This document shows positions 36,962 through 47,722 of a stretch of DNA of 64,000 nucleotides, in pieces. This stretch comes from Tatlockia sp. Lineage in GTDB: Bacteria > Pseudomonadota > Gammaproteobacteria > Legionellales > Legionellaceae. Location: contig JACCWI010000040.1 in the NCBI GenBank assembly GCA_013697725.1, forward strand, positions 124,001 to 188,000. Direction: 5' to 3'. The notes beneath the pieces were generated by a model. That model did no database searches, was not told the DNA's origin, and was given only the letters and a program-made list of their open reading frames with translations. Each line of letters starts with the position of its first letter. The first letter of the stretch is position 1. The translations under genes and the position numbers were made by a program.

Positions 36962-38230
36962 TTAAATTTCATAATTATACCCATATTCGCTTTCATCCCC
37001 AAGTAACTGAGCTTCTTCCTCTTCAGATGAAAAGGATACAATACATCGTTCATCAGTCAGTTCCTCACTCACAGCTGACATGTAATATTCCTCATCACTA
37101 CTTTCAGCCTTAAAAAAGCCAAAAAGCTGGCGGGCAGCATTGCGAGCTGTATGATGACTGTTTTCAACATACTTGTTACGTAACAGAAGTATAATAAGAA
37201 GAGATATTAATCCTGAAAGCATAGTAACCCCGATGTAAAAACTATCCCCAGCGTAGGACAAAAGATTTTGTTCCTGTTTAGTAAAATTATGGGTGCTATT
37301 GATATACTTTAAGGTTTTTCCTTCTACAATTATTACGGGTGTCATAAAAGCAATTGAAAAAAGGAACCACAAAATGGTCATACCTACTGGCTCTCTTATC
37401 ACCCAAGGGAGTTTTGCTCTTGTACTTTCTTGAACCTGATTTGCAAAAGAAAGTGCTAAGTTATTTTCTGCATTTAAAAAACTCTTTAAAATATCAAGCT
37501 TTCTTAATTCTTTATAAGTCCAGGAAGATTTTGTTTTCTTTTGGGTGTGATTATTCTCGGCAGTGATAGTTAAAATCTTTTCTTTTAAAGTCTGTAGTGA
37601 TTCTGATGAAAAAATTTCCGGTACATTCAAAAATGTGGGTATGTTTTGCACTAATTTCGATTTGTTAAAAGGGATAACGCTGTATTCAAGTTTCCCCTGG
37701 TTCTCATTTAAGTAAATTGTTCTTGGCTTGAGGCTATCCAATCCCTCATGCAGGATTGCTAAATCATAGTCCTGATTTAACTGATCAATAGAAATTATAA
37801 AAATGTTTTTAATAAAAACATACCTGTCATAAATGGGCATTTCGTTGATAATTTTATAGACCCGTTTTGAAATTGGCATTAGACCAAGTCGTTCGTTAAA
37901 AATAAATTCCTCTATAATTTTGTAAATTAATTCTGTAGGTAGCTCATCAAAAAAATTAACGATGCGATCCTCTTTCGATTTAATTGCTTGCTCACTGGAT
38001 ACAGAATTTATTTGAGTTTTTTTATTCCATACAGATAAAATTTTAGCTAGATAGTTATTAACTATGGTTAGATTTTCTTTATAATTTTCATCATTATCCT
38101 CTATGGAGTTCATAAGTACCTTGAACCGATCCTGGATAGGTATAAGATCTGCGGTATAAAGAATTGGTTGTAAAAAATAATCTTGCAATTGTTGACTGCT
38201 CGCATTTTGAATTTCTTGATGGCTGTACAT
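36962..38230 (-). CDS. Putative F-box-like effector with two membrane spans
   Basis: A 422-residue protein of unknown family (numbering from the ATG at 38230; an upstream TTG at 38284 is less likely). Residues about 92-130 resemble an F-box: Phe-Asp-Glu-Leu-Pro-Thr-Glu-Leu-Ile-Tyr-Lys-Ile-Ile and then Pro-Ile-Ser-Lys-Arg-Val. In eukaryotes and in Legionella effectors such as AnkB and LegU1 this binds Skp1 of the host ubiquitin ligase. Two membrane spans lie at about 283-302 and 330-350. The C-terminal tail is strongly acidic (runs of Glu and Ser), as in E-block translocation signals. The 175-base gap to the EEP-like gene holds AT-rich DNA only. Host targeting is inference. Confidence 0.6.
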   Translation of the reverse strand: MYSHQEIQNASSQQLQDYFLQPILYTADLIPIQDRFKVLMNSIEDNDENYKENLTIVNNYLAKILSVWNKKTQINSVSSEQAIKSKEDRIVNFFDELPTELIYKIIEEFIFNERLGLMPISKRVYKIINEMPIYDRYVFIKNIFIISIDQLNQDYDLAILHEGLDSLKPRTIYLNENQGKLEYSVIPFNKSKLVQNIPTFLNVPEIFSSESLQTLKEKILTITAENNHTQKKTKSSWTYKELRKLDILKSFLNAENNLALSFANQVQESTRAKLPWVIREPVGMTILWFLFSIAFMTPVIIVEGKTLKYINSTHNFTKQEQNLLSYAGDSFYIGVTMLSGLISLLIILLLRNKYVENSHHTARNAARQLFGFFKAESSDEEYYMSAVSEELTDERCIVSFSSEEEEAQLLGDESEYGYNYEI

Positions 38231-38581
38231 AAAATTTTCTCTAGTTAATGCCGCGAATGTTATATTATTGGCCAACTGTAGCAAAGTATTTACAGCTTAT
38301 AAAGCGATTATTCATATTTTTAATTTTTCCTCTGGCCTGGTTGCTTGCAATTAGTAGAGGAGTTTTAAGTTCCTGAGTACTTAAAACAAAATTTTGTAAA
38401 TTTACATGTTGATGTCTAATGGTTACTTCTCTGAGTATAAAATTCATGCTCAATAGTTAAAATGAAGTCACAACAACAAATGGACCCAAACTATTGGAAA
38501 TTATGGGAATGAAAGACCACAAAAATAGCTGTACTCTTATCTAGGTTGGATGAATGAAAATACAACGGAACACGAGGATTC

Positions 38582-38734
38582 TTACGCTTTAGCCCTTGAT
38601 TTCATGGTGATAGTGGTGTTCAACGGGCTTGTGAATAAAAGAACTTCTTTAAGCAATAGAATAGTTTTTTCTTCGACAGCTTTTTGTGCGGTAAAGCTCA
38701 TTTTGTTCTTTAAGGTTGAAAAGGAGTTATTCAT
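38582..38734 (-). CDS. Possible 50-residue small protein
   Basis: A short frame on the minus strand beginning ATG with AGAGG nine bases upstream. The product is basic, with a possible amphipathic helix (Ala-Val-Glu-Glu-Lys-Thr-Ile-Leu-Leu-Leu-Lys-Glu-Val). No relative is recognised. It lies in the 700-base stretch 38231-38931 between the F-box-like gene and holC, where no other convincing gene was seen. Two longer plus-strand frames there look accidental. Confidence 0.3.
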   Translation of the reverse strand: MNNSFSTLKNKMSFTAQKAVEEKTILLLKEVLLFTSPLNTTITMKSRAKA

Positions 38735-38931
38735 TGCTCTTTGCCTCTGTCTTTAAAATTAAGAGATGTTTTTTATATAAGCTTTCAGCAACTGGAATTT
38801 TTTTTCATACCAAGGGTCATCCCCAGTTTTGTTACCGCCCAAAAGCAAAATCGCGCAACGTCTTAGATCAAAAGCATACAAACTCGATAGGGTTCGCCCG
38901 CATGCTGGATACGTAATTCACGTAGAAAAAC

Positions 38932-39354
38932 CTAAGCTATATTATGTGTCTGTAAGTCACATTTTTTCGCCCGATATTCGCGGTAGCGGCTGCGGCTTGA
39001 TTCCTTAGCCGTTTCCTCATTGGCTACAATTTCTATAACTCGTCGAAAGCGCGAATAAAAAGGCGGAATTTCGGGGCGAAGATTGACCAAAATATCATCA
39101 AATCCACGCGGTTCTTCGCCATAGCCAATTTGGATTGGGGGCGGTGGTTCAGGGCCTTCACCTTGTAAATTGTGGGGAATAAAAGAATTATCTTTGAAAG
39201 TCCACAGCAATTCATCGAGATTTTCCGCTTCTTGCTTTGACGCAGAATAGACAAAGACTTTATGACCGCGTAAATAGGCTTTTTCAAGTAAACGGCAGAC
39301 TATTAACAAAGGATCTTGGGTTTCGCCAGTTAATAAATAAAAATCAACGCGCAT
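38932..39354 (-). CDS. holC: DNA polymerase III chi subunit
   Basis: HolC links the clamp loader to single-stranded-DNA-binding protein. The N terminus (Arg-Val-Asp-Phe-Tyr-Leu-Leu) fits the family. So do Leu-Leu-Glu-Lys-Ala-Tyr-x-Arg-Gly-His-Lys-Val-Phe-Val and [16 protein letters not shown]. 140 residues. Its start overlaps the end of pepA by 11 bases, the common pepA-holC pairing. Confidence 0.93.
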   Translation of the reverse strand: MRVDFYLLTGETQDPLLIVCRLLEKAYLRGHKVFVYSASKQEAENLDELLWTFKDNSFIPHNLQGEGPEPPPPIQIGYGEEPRGFDDILVNLRPEIPPFYSRFRRVIEIVANEETAKESSRSRYREYRAKKCDLQTHNIA

Positions 39355-40798
39355 TGCTAAAATCGCTCAGTAATTGAACTAATAAAGAAACAGGTCTGCC
39401 TGTGGCTATGCGTTTTTTTCCAGAAACCCAGGCTGTTCCTGCAACATCCAAATGAGCCCAGCGGTATTTGGTGGTAAAGCGGGAGAGGAAACAGGCTGCC
39501 GTAATCGCGCCAGCATTGCGGTCAAAAGAAGCATTGATCATATCAGCAATGGGACTCTCTAGTGCCGATTGATAGTCTTCATCCAAAGGCATACGCCAGA
39601 TTTTTTCATCGCTTTCCTTTGCCGCCTTATGAAGTTGCTCTGCCAACTGTTCATCCTCAGTCATGAAGCCCGTATGAATCGAGCCTAGTGCTACAACCAT
39701 AGCACCAGTCAAAGTAGCTAAATCAATAACCAGTTCAGGTTTATAACGCTCAGCATAGGTTAGCGCATCAGCTAGAACTAAACGTCCTTCTGCATCGGTA
39801 TTTAAAATTTCAACCGTTTGGCCGGACATGGAAATGACAATATCACCGGGTTTAACGGCCGTACCACTGGGCATATTTTCTGCACAGGCTACAAGACCAA
39901 TAAGATTGATAGCTAATTTCATTTCAGCACAAGCTTTAACAGCGCCCATTACGCTGGCCGCGCCTGCCATGTCATATTTCATTTCATCCATGCAATTGGG
40001 TGGTTTCAATGATAAACCGCCTGAATCAAAGGTTATTCCTTTACCTACCAAAACCAGAGGAGGGCTATCATCACCTGCGCCCTGGTATCGCATTTCAATC
40101 AAACGAGGCTCCTCTGAACTACCTTGAGCCACAGCAAGTAGCGCGCGCATACCTAATATTTCCATCTCTTTTGGCCCGATAACCTTAACCTGCAAACTAT
40201 CATAGGCTCGACTTAAGGCTTCGGCCTCGTCGCCTAGAAAAGAGGGCGTACAAATATTAGCTGGTAAATCAGCGAGACGGCGGGTTAGTTGAATGCCTCT
40301 AGCTAATGCTTCTGCATCTTTAAGCGCCTTGGATGTAGCACCAGGAAGATGAAATTGCACGCACTCAAGTTTTGGGACTTTATTGGACTTGGTTTTAAAT
40401 TGAGACAGGTGGTAAAGACCGGCATCAATCTGTAACAGCATTTGTTGAACTTGCCAACTAGCGTTCTGTTCTTTGAGTTGAGGCATGCAAAAACAGGCTG
40501 AGGGCATGTTTTGCTTTATTAAAGCAGGAACAAGCTCTTTGAGGTATTTTTTCAATTTGTTAGCGTTAAAGTCTTTCTTATTGCCGCAGTTAATCAGCAA
40601 AAGACTGTGGCCTTCAACCTCAGCCTGCCATAAAAAATCACCGGCTTCCTCCAGTTTGGCGAATAACCGACTGATTAATTGATTATGTTGTTGATTTAGA
40701 TTTTGAGCTAGTGCAGGTAGATCATCATCTTTAAGAATACCAAGAACCAGGCATTGGCTAGTATTTAGGGTTGCACTCTCTAGGAGGCCATAATTCAT
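39344..40798 (-). CDS. pepA: Leucyl aminopeptidase PepA
   Basis: A hexameric di-metal M17 aminopeptidase, which in E. coli also acts as a DNA-binding protein in recombination and in carAB regulation. The metal-binding block [15 protein letters not shown] and the signature [12 protein letters not shown] are present. 484 residues, normal. It is divergent from lptF, with the usual pepA/lptFG arrangement of gammaproteobacteria. Confidence 0.96.
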   Translation of the reverse strand: MNYGLLESATLNTSQCLVLGILKDDDLPALAQNLNQQHNQLISRLFAKLEEAGDFLWQAEVEGHSLLLINCGNKKDFNANKLKKYLKELVPALIKQNMPSACFCMPQLKEQNASWQVQQMLLQIDAGLYHLSQFKTKSNKVPKLECVQFHLPGATSKALKDAEALARGIQLTRRLADLPANICTPSFLGDEAEALSRAYDSLQVKVIGPKEMEILGMRALLAVAQGSSEEPRLIEMRYQGAGDDSPPLVLVGKGITFDSGGLSLKPPNCMDEMKYDMAGAASVMGAVKACAEMKLAINLIGLVACAENMPSGTAVKPGDIVISMSGQTVEILNTDAEGRLVLADALTYAERYKPELVIDLATLTGAMVVALGSIHTGFMTEDEQLAEQLHKAAKESDEKIWRMPLDEDYQSALESPIADMINASFDRNAGAITAACFLSRFTTKYRWAHLDVAGTAWVSGKKRIATGRPVSLLVQLLSDFSNAR

Positions 40799-40904
40799 AG
40801 GAAATCCTTTAGTAAAAATTGCTAGTTTACCTAGGGTCTACTGACATTTCTACTAGGCGTAGCTTGAGCTTTAAAATTACGCACTTTAATCACCTGCTTT
40901 TATG

Positions 40905-40910
40905 TATAAT
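40905..40910 (+). promoter_or_regulatory. Perfect -10 hexamer for lptF
   Basis: TATAAT at 40905-40910. It overlaps the first in-frame ATG of lptF (40902), which argues that translation begins further downstream. No good -35 hexamer was found at 16-18 bases. Confidence 0.4.
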
Positions 40911-40937
40911 GTCTCTTTTCATCCAGAGAACTATGGC

Positions 40938-42020
40938 GTGTTGATTTTTCGATATTTAGCAAAAGAAGTTTTTCTTACCCTTGTGGCTCTGACTGTCATC
41001 TTAATGCTAATTTTTATGTCTAATCAATTTGTAAGTTACCTAAATCGCGCGGCACTGGGTCAAATTCCGTTTATGGTCATAATGAAACTTATGGGGCTTG
41101 AATTACCTAATCTGATAAGTTTACTTCTGCCTCTAGGATTTTATATTGCTCTTTTAGTTGCCTATGGTCGACTTTATGCTGATAGTGAGATGACCGTTTT
41201 ACACGCCTGTGGTTATGGGCCGACGCAATTACTTAAAGCGAGTTTAATTTTAGCGAGTATTGTTTTCATTGTAGTGACTATCATTATGGTTTGGGTTAGT
41301 CCCCTGATTAATACCGAACGCACTAAACTGCTGAAAACAACCGGTGTGCAAACCATGATTCAATTAATTATGCCAGGTCGTTTCCAGGCTGATAATCAGG
41401 GACGAAAAGTGTTTTATGTGGAAGCCATGAGTCGTGATCACTCCAAGGCAAAAAATATATTTTTGGCGCGCATTAATTTTGAAAAAACCAGTTTTAACTG
41501 GGATATTTTATGGGCTGAAAAAGCATTTGCTGAAACGGATACAAAAACCGGTGAAGAATACCTGGTTTTGCAAAAAGGTCAGGCTTATAAAGGAACACCT
41601 GGGCTTGCCAATTATGAAGTGGCGGAATTTGAGCAGTACAAAGCACGCCTACCGCATCAAAAGATAGCCGAAGTAAGGGATGATTTGCGCACTGCAACTA
41701 TCGCTAGTTTATTGCCTTTTAATAATCCTAACAAAGCAAAGGCTGCTGAATTGCAATGGCGCTTATCAGTGCCCATTATGGTTTTTGTTCTAACTTTGGT
41801 TGCCGTGCCGCTGAGCCGGGTGAATCCGCGGGTGGGAAAATATGCGAAATTATTGCCGGCGATCATGATTTATATTATCTATGCTAATTTTATTTTTGTT
41901 TCGCGAGATTGGATAACCTCAGGGAAAATACCCTGGTGGATTGGTGTGTGGTGGTTACATTTGGCCATCGCTCTGTTTGGTTTAATTTTAATTTGGCGTA
42001 ATCGGGTAAAGCTGTCATGA
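40938..42020 (+). CDS. lptF: Lipopolysaccharide export permease LptF
   Basis: One of the two membrane subunits of the LptB2FG transporter that extracts lipopolysaccharide from the inner membrane. It has an N-terminal membrane bundle, a large periplasmic jellyroll-like domain in the middle and three C-terminal spans. The frame is open from an ATG at 40902, but a perfect -10 box overlaps that ATG. Homology to E. coli LptF (Met-Ile-Ile-Ile-Arg-Tyr-Leu) starts at the GTG at 40938 (Leu-Ile-Phe-Arg-Tyr-Leu), giving 360 residues, so this start is preferred. No clear Shine-Dalgarno supports it. It overlaps lptG in an ATGA junction. Confidence 0.9.
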   Translation: MLIFRYLAKEVFLTLVALTVILMLIFMSNQFVSYLNRAALGQIPFMVIMKLMGLELPNLISLLLPLGFYIALLVAYGRLYADSEMTVLHACGYGPTQLLKASLILASIVFIVVTIIMVWVSPLINTERTKLLKTTGVQTMIQLIMPGRFQADNQGRKVFYVEAMSRDHSKAKNIFLARINFEKTSFNWDILWAEKAFAETDTKTGEEYLVLQKGQAYKGTPGLANYEVAEFEQYKARLPHQKIAEVRDDLRTATIASLLPFNNPNKAKAAELQWRLSVPIMVFVLTLVAVPLSRVNPRVGKYAKLLPAIMIYIIYANFIFVSRDWITSGKIPWWIGVWWLHLAIALFGLILIWRNRVKLS

Positions 42021-43081
42021 AACTTCTCGATGCCTATATCGCCAGGACGATACTTTCTTCAATTGCTCTAGTAACCTTGGTTCTAGTAGGTTTACAGATA
42101 TTTATTCTTTTTGTGAGTCAAATTAATGATTTAGGTAAAGCTGATTTTAACTTCATGCAAGTCGCTTTTTTTGTCATGCTACAAATGCCCTATCAAGTCT
42201 ATTTATTTATTCCGCTGGCAAGTTTATTAGGCTGCTTGATTGGCTTAGGCGTTTTAGCCAATAACCGTGAGTTAATTATCATGCGAGCTGCTGGCATGTC
42301 GATTGGCCAAGTGTCTTTAGCAGTTCTGAAAGCAGCGATGATTGTTGTTTTTTTAGTAACCCTGCTCGGTGAAACTCTCGTGCCTCGTCTGACTCATTAT
42401 GCCAACGACCGCAAGACACAAGCCCTAAGCAGTGGCCAAGCATTGCGAACGCCTAGAGGATTATGGCTGCGTGAGGGGAATGATTTTATTGTGACCTATA
42501 TTATCCTACCGGGGGGCGGTTTACGTTCGGTAGCTCATTTTCGTTTTGATGCTTTACATAAGTTGCGTATTGCACGACAAATTATCCAAGTTGATTATGT
42601 CTCAAATCAATGGATAGCTCGGGGAGTGCGGGAGACTATTATTAACGATGATCATACTGAAACTAGAGACATCCCCGAAATGATCTGGGATGTAAAAGTA
42701 AAACCGAAAATTCTGCGTGTTAGTTCCAGTGAACCTGACGAAATGAATCTACATCAATTGCATCAATTTTTACGAGCACAAAAACTCAGTCACCGCAATG
42801 CTTTTCAATATCAATTGTCGTTTTGGCAACGAATAATCCAGCCGTTAACCACCATCGTCATGATGCTTTTGGCCATCCCTTTTATTTTTGGGCCGCTACG
42901 TTCTTCTACAATGGGTTCAAAATTGCTGGCTGGCGCAACCGTAGGTTTTGGATTTTATATTATGAATAAATTTTTTGGACCGGTTAGTTTAATCCTACAG
43001 CTCCCACCAGAAATTGCAGCGATTGGACCTACTTTACTATTTGGGCTTTTGGCTATATTTTTGATGACGAAGACGAGGTAA
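42017..43081 (+). CDS. lptG: Lipopolysaccharide export permease LptG
   Basis: The partner of LptF in the LPS transporter. The N-terminal Leu-Asp-x-Tyr-Ile-Ala-Arg-Thr-Ile-Leu and the Pro-Leu-Ala-Ser-Leu-Leu-Gly-Cys-Leu-Ile-Gly-Leu-Gly coupling region are typical. Three C-terminal spans follow the periplasmic domain. 354 residues. Translationally coupled to lptF and followed within 5 bases by a membrane DUF218 gene. Confidence 0.93.
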   Translation: MKLLDAYIARTILSSIALVTLVLVGLQIFILFVSQINDLGKADFNFMQVAFFVMLQMPYQVYLFIPLASLLGCLIGLGVLANNRELIIMRAAGMSIGQVSLAVLKAAMIVVFLVTLLGETLVPRLTHYANDRKTQALSSGQALRTPRGLWLREGNDFIVTYIILPGGGLRSVAHFRFDALHKLRIARQIIQVDYVSNQWIARGVRETIINDDHTETRDIPEMIWDVKVKPKILRVSSSEPDEMNLHQLHQFLRAQKLSHRNAFQYQLSFWQRIIQPLTTIVMMLLAIPFIFGPLRSSTMGSKLLAGATVGFGFYIMNKFFGPVSLILQLPPEIAAIGPTLLFGLLAIFLMTKTR

Positions 43082-43085
43082 AGCG

Positions 43086-43844
43086 ATGTCTTTAATTTTG
43101 CGGCATTTGTTTGAGGCCATACTCAATCCGTTTTTTTGTATTTTATTTATCTTTGCCATTCTACTGGCGCTTTTATGGCGCTATGGTACAAATTTAACCA
43201 TCCGCATTGGTTTTACGCTAGTTTTTATATTGCTAGTTTTCTGCAGTTCAGGCGTAGTGGTTTCAAAGGTTACTCGGCAATTGGAAAGCAATTATCCTGT
43301 TATAAGCCAGGTAGATCCCAGTGTTCATTGGGTAGTGGTTTTGAGCGGTGGGCAGGCTAATCTGACCCATTTACCCGCTAATAATTTACTAAATGGCGTG
43401 AGTATCAAACGCTTGGTTGAGGGTCTTCGTTTATTTCGCCAGCTTCCTGACGCAAAACTGCTCTTAACAGGCGGTGGTTTTGATGAAGTTCCCGAAGCAA
43501 TTCATTTGTCTGAATTGACTGCCTGGTTTGCTATCTCGCCAAGCAAAATTGTTCTTGAGACCCAATCAATAAATACCTTGGATCAGGCCAAAGCCCTAAA
43601 AAAACTCGTGCATAATCAACCTTTTTATTTAGTCACCTCAGCAATTCACATGCCGCGATCAGTTTGCCTTTGCCAAGCTTATGGATTGAAACCCATCCCC
43701 GCACCGACTGATTTCACTCTTTATTGGAATGCTAAAGATTGGCCAATTCGCTATCTACCCAATGCCCATAATCTGTTCTATCTAAGTCTAGCCATGCACG
43801 AAATCTTAGGCAGAGCCTGGACAAAAATTCAGGGCGAATGCTAA
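43086..43844 (+). CDS. DUF218 membrane protein (ElyC/YdcF-like)
   Basis: A 252-residue protein with two N-terminal membrane spans (about 12-33 and 35-58) and a DUF218 domain. The domain opens Val-Val-Leu-Ser-Gly-Gly and contains Leu-Leu-Leu-Thr-Gly-Gly-Gly and a Thr-Ser-Ala-Ile-His-Met-Pro-Arg segment. E. coli ElyC has the same layout and affects peptidoglycan assembly and envelope integrity. Five bases after lptG, so probably in the same operon, fitting an envelope role. Confidence 0.88.
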   Translation: MSLILRHLFEAILNPFFCILFIFAILLALLWRYGTNLTIRIGFTLVFILLVFCSSGVVVSKVTRQLESNYPVISQVDPSVHWVVVLSGGQANLTHLPANNLLNGVSIKRLVEGLRLFRQLPDAKLLLTGGGFDEVPEAIHLSELTAWFAISPSKIVLETQSINTLDQAKALKKLVHNQPFYLVTSAIHMPRSVCLCQAYGLKPIPAPTDFTLYWNAKDWPIRYLPNAHNLFYLSLAMHEILGRAWTKIQGEC

Positions 43845-43927
43845 TTCCTGGTAAAAAGGAAAGAATGGCTATAATACTCGGTTAAAACTGGGTAAAATAA
43901 GTCACTTTGTTTTTTAGATAAGTACTC

Positions 43928-46900
43928 ATGCCAAAACGTAGTGATATTAAATCGATTCTAATTCTTGGTGCAGGTCCAATTGTTATAGGTCAAGCAGGTG
44001 AGTTTGATTACTCCGGTACTCAAGCTTTACGAGCTTTGAAAGAAGAAGGCTACCGCGTTATTCTGGTCAACTCCAACCCCGCAACTATTATGACCGATCC
44101 GGAGTTTGCTGATGCCACCTATATTGAGCCCGTTCACTGGCAAGAAGTTGCTTGTATCATTGAAAAAGAGCGACCTGATGCGTTACTGCCTACAATGGGC
44201 GGACAAACAGCACTCAACTGCGCACTGGATTTAGTACGTGAAGGTATTTTGGAAAAATTCTCAGTAGAAATGATTGGGGCTAGCCGTGATGCGATTGACA
44301 AGGCTGAAGACCGTGAAAAATTTCGTCAATTAATGAAAAAAATCGGCTTGGAAATGCCACGCTCAGCTATTGCTCATAGCCTTGAAGAAGCGTTTCAAGT
44401 ACAAGCGCAGCTTGGTTATCCGGCAATAATCCGTCCCTCGTTTACAATGGGAGGCTCCGGCGGTGGTATTGCTTATAACCGTGAAGAATTTGAAGAGATT
44501 TGTACTCGCGGGCTTGAACTTTCACCGACCCATGAATTATTAATTGATGAATCAGTTTTGGGTTGGAAAGAATATGAAATGGAAGTGGTGCGTGATAAAA
44601 ATGATAATTGCATCATTGTTTGCACCATTGAAAATTTTGATCCGATGGGTGTTCATACCGGTGACTCCATCACTGTAGCCCCTGCTCAAACCCTAACTGA
44701 TAAAGAATACCAACGTATGCGTGATGCGGCTATTAAAGTCTTGCGCGCAGTGGGTGTGGATACGGGTGGGTCAAATGTACAATTTGCAATTAATCCTGCG
44801 GATGGACGCATGTTAGTCGTTGAAATGAACCCCCGTGTATCGCGTAGCTCAGCTCTTGCCTCTAAGGCCACTGGCTTTCCGATCGCTAAAATAGCGGCGA
44901 AATTAGCGGTGGGTTATACACTGGATGAATTGGAAAATGAAATTACGGGTGGCAAAACTCCGGCTTCCTTTGAACCTACTATTGATTATGTAGTGACAAA
45001 AATACCCCGCTTTAATTTTGATAAATTTCCTCAAACGTCGACTACTTTAACGACACAAATGAAGTCAGTTGGTGAGGTTATGGCGATTGGTGCTAATTTC
45101 CAGGAGTCGTTGCAAAAAGCAATTCGAAGCCTGGAAATTGGTCGTTGCGGCTTAAATTCTTTATTTAAAAAAGATGGAGATCTGGCACGCTTACGGGGCC
45201 ATTTACTTGAACCCACTCCTGACAGGCTTTGGTATATTGCCGATGCTTTCCGTCTGGGCATTTCACTGGATGAGATTCATCAGGAATCAAAGGTGGATCC
45301 CTGGTTTTTAGCGCAAATTGAAGAATTAGTGAATCTTGAACAGAGCGTTTCAGGAAAACTTATCAGCGAAATTGATGAGTCTACGATGCGGCTATTAAAA
45401 CGTCGTGGTTTTGCTGACGCCTATCTTGCCACTCTTTTTAACTGCAGTGAAGAAAAAGTGAGAACGCAACGATTGGAACAAGGTTTGTCACCTGTCTATA
45501 AACGCATCGATTCCTGTGCAGGTGAATTTCCAAGCGATACGGCCTACCTCTACTCTTGTTATGATAGGGTCTGTGAGGCACGTCCAGATAGCTCTAAGAA
45601 AAAAATTATTATTCTTGGCGGTGGTCCAAATCGTATTGGTCAGGGGATTGAATTTGATTATTGCTGCGTCCATGCAGCCATGGCGTTAAGAGAAGCCGGT
45701 TATCAAACTATTATGATTAATTGCAACCCTGAAACTGTTTCAACTGACTTCGATACCTCTGATCGTCTTTATTTTGAACCGGTAACGTTGGAAGATGTTC
45801 TGGCCATCGTTGCTTTAGAGCAACCAGAAGGAGTGATTGTCCATTATGGCGGACAAACCCCCCTTAAATTAGCACGTGCTTTAGAGGCAAATGGTGTAAA
45901 AATTATTGGTACTTCGCCGGACTCAATCGACATGGCCGAAGATCGCGAACGTTTTCAAAAGTTAGTAGCTGAATTAGGGCTAAATCAACCAGCCAATGGT
46001 ACAGTGCGAAGTGAGTCTGAGGCTATTGAGCTCGCAAATGTTATTGGTTATCCGCTAGTAGTCAGGCCTTCTTATGTATTAGGCGGACGTGCCATGGAAA
46101 TTGTCTATCAAGAAGAGGATCTACGCCATTATTTAGCCCATGCGGTGGAAGTTTCCAATGATTCGCCGGTGCTTTTGGATAAATTTCTCAATGAAGCGAT
46201 AGAAGTCGATATTGATGCCGTTTGTGATGGCGAAGAAGTATTAATTGGCGCCATCATGGAGCATATTGAAGAAGCTGGAATTCATTCTGGTGATTCAGCC
46301 TGTAGCCTACCTCCTTTTAGCCTTAGCTTAGTGAAGCAGCAAGATTTGATCGAACAACTTCGTCAAATGACTTTAAAACTAGGTGTGGTTGGTTTAGTGA
46401 ATGCTCAGTTTGCTATACAAGCCGACGACATTTATGTGTTGGAAGTCAACCCTAGAGCTTCACGAACTGTCCCCTTTGTGTCAAAGGCAACGGGGCTTCC
46501 CTTAGCTAAAATAGCAGCTCGTTGTAAAATAGGTCAAACTTTAAAACAACAGGGTTTGAGCAAGCATTATCCAATGCCTACTTTTTATTCAATAAAATTA
46601 CCAGTCTTTCCTTTTATTAAATTTGCTGGAGTCGATTCAATTCTAGGTCCGGAGATGAAATCAACGGGTGAAGTAATGGGTATCGCAAGACGCTTTGGCC
46701 AGGCCTATGCTAAAGCGCAAATTGGCGCGGGTTGCAATATCGTCAAGCGCAGACGTGCCTTTGTTTCAGTGCGTGACGCCGATAAGGCCAGAGTCGGAGA
46801 AATAGCTAAACGACTCATCCAGTTAGGGTTTGAAATTTTAGCAACACGAGGAACAGCCCTGGTTTTACAAGCTGCAGGAATTGAATGTCGTCGAGTGTTT

Positions 46901-47134
46901 AAGGTTGCAGAAGGACGACCACATGTAGTAGATTTCATTAAGAATAATGAAATCGATTTTATTGTAAACACAACGGAAGGAAAACAGGCAACTGCAGACT
47001 CTTTTGCAATAAGACGAAATGCGTTGCAACATAAGGTTAGTTATACTACCACCTTATCAGGCGCTGAGGCAGCTTGCCTGGCTATGAAATATGAAGACCG
47101 TAAAACGGTTATACGATTACAGGATTTACATTAG
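43928..47134 (+). CDS. carB: Carbamoyl-phosphate synthase large chain
   Basis: CarB makes carbamoyl phosphate from ammonia, bicarbonate and two ATP, for pyrimidines and arginine. Two homologous ATP-grasp halves are visible, each opening with Leu-Gly-(Ala/Gly)-Gly-Pro, with Phe-Asp-Tyr shortly after. The C-terminal MGS-like allosteric domain begins near residue 940. 1068 residues, close to the 1073 of E. coli. The small subunit gene carA is not upstream. greA follows 8 bases later, as a likely operon partner. Confidence 0.97.
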   Translation: MPKRSDIKSILILGAGPIVIGQAGEFDYSGTQALRALKEEGYRVILVNSNPATIMTDPEFADATYIEPVHWQEVACIIEKERPDALLPTMGGQTALNCALDLVREGILEKFSVEMIGASRDAIDKAEDREKFRQLMKKIGLEMPRSAIAHSLEEAFQVQAQLGYPAIIRPSFTMGGSGGGIAYNREEFEEICTRGLELSPTHELLIDESVLGWKEYEMEVVRDKNDNCIIVCTIENFDPMGVHTGDSITVAPAQTLTDKEYQRMRDAAIKVLRAVGVDTGGSNVQFAINPADGRMLVVEMNPRVSRSSALASKATGFPIAKIAAKLAVGYTLDELENEITGGKTPASFEPTIDYVVTKIPRFNFDKFPQTSTTLTTQMKSVGEVMAIGANFQESLQKAIRSLEIGRCGLNSLFKKDGDLARLRGHLLEPTPDRLWYIADAFRLGISLDEIHQESKVDPWFLAQIEELVNLEQSVSGKLISEIDESTMRLLKRRGFADAYLATLFNCSEEKVRTQRLEQGLSPVYKRIDSCAGEFPSDTAYLYSCYDRVCEARPDSSKKKIIILGGGPNRIGQGIEFDYCCVHAAMALREAGYQTIMINCNPETVSTDFDTSDRLYFEPVTLEDVLAIVALEQPEGVIVHYGGQTPLKLARALEANGVKIIGTSPDSIDMAEDRERFQKLVAELGLNQPANGTVRSESEAIELANVIGYPLVVRPSYVLGGRAMEIVYQEEDLRHYLAHAVEVSNDSPVLLDKFLNEAIEVDIDAVCDGEEVLIGAIMEHIEEAGIHSGDSACSLPPFSLSLVKQQDLIEQLRQMTLKLGVVGLVNAQFAIQADDIYVLEVNPRASRTVPFVSKATGLPLAKIAARCKIGQTLKQQGLSKHYPMPTFYSIKLPVFPFIKFAGVDSILGPEMKSTGEVMGIARRFGQAYAKAQIGAGCNIVKRRRAFVSVRDADKARVGEIAKRLIQLGFEILATRGTALVLQAAGIECRRVFKVAEGRPHVVDFIKNNEIDFIVNTTEGKQATADSFAIRRNALQHKVSYTTTLSGAEAACLAMKYEDRKTVIRLQDLH

Positions 47135-47142
47135 AGGTTGAT

Positions 47143-47619
47143 ATGCATAAACATCCAATGACAGTGAAAGGTGCTGAAGCGCTTAAAAACGAATTGCATC
47201 GTTTAAAAACAATTGAACGTCCTAAAATTGTAGAAGCAGTCGCTACAGCAAGAGCTCACGGTGATTTAAAAGAAAACGCAGAATATCATGCAGCTCGTGA
47301 ACAACATGGTTTTAATGAGGGTCGAATAATCGAGTTGGAATCAAAACTTTCTCATTGCCAAATCGTTGATATCACCAAGCTTCCTAATAACGGAAAAGTT
47401 GTTTTTGGTGCTAGAGTTGATTTGTGTCATCTCCAAACCGCTACCGAAATTAGCTATCAAATTGTCGGTGAAGATGAGGCAAATATCAAAGCCAACAAAA
47501 TATCTTACAGCTCACCTATTGGCCGAGCTTTAATTGGTAAAATGGTTGATGACACAGTCTCTGTTCAAACACCAGGTGGAATCGTCGAGTATGAAATTAT
47601 TGAAGTTCATTATAATTAA
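47143..47619 (+). CDS. greA: Transcription elongation factor GreA
   Basis: GreA rescues backtracked RNA polymerase by stimulating transcript cleavage. The coiled-coil N-terminal domain has the acidic tip region [10 protein letters not shown]. The C-terminal FKBP-like domain ends with Gly-Gly-Ile-Val-Glu-Tyr-Glu-Ile. 158 residues, normal. Directly after carB, as in many gammaproteobacteria. A weak hairpin follows at 47624-47647. Confidence 0.96.
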   Translation: MHKHPMTVKGAEALKNELHRLKTIERPKIVEAVATARAHGDLKENAEYHAAREQHGFNEGRIIELESKLSHCQIVDITKLPNNGKVVFGARVDLCHLQTATEISYQIVGEDEANIKANKISYSSPIGRALIGKMVDDTVSVQTPGGIVEYEIIEVHYN

Positions 47620-47623
47620 TGGT

Positions 47624-47647
47624 CTGGAATTCCTCTGACAATTCCGG
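47624..47647 (+). terminator. Weak hairpin after greA
   Basis: 47624-47631 pairs with 47640-47647 (8 bp including a G-T pair, 8-base loop). No T-run follows, so termination here is uncertain. Confidence 0.35.
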
Positions 47648-47722
47648 AAAATAGGTAGGTTTAAGTTGCTTGTTATTACAGGACTGGGGCAAATGCGAAC
47701 TGGAAACGTGATTTTTGTTTAA

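Noticed and set aside
38265..38916. Short frames of 62-68 codons in the gap before holC
   Set aside because: Low-complexity hydrophobic translations, no ribosome-binding sites, overlapping each other or a better candidate.
44686..46971. Antisense frames within carB
   Set aside because: Shadows of a highly conserved gene.
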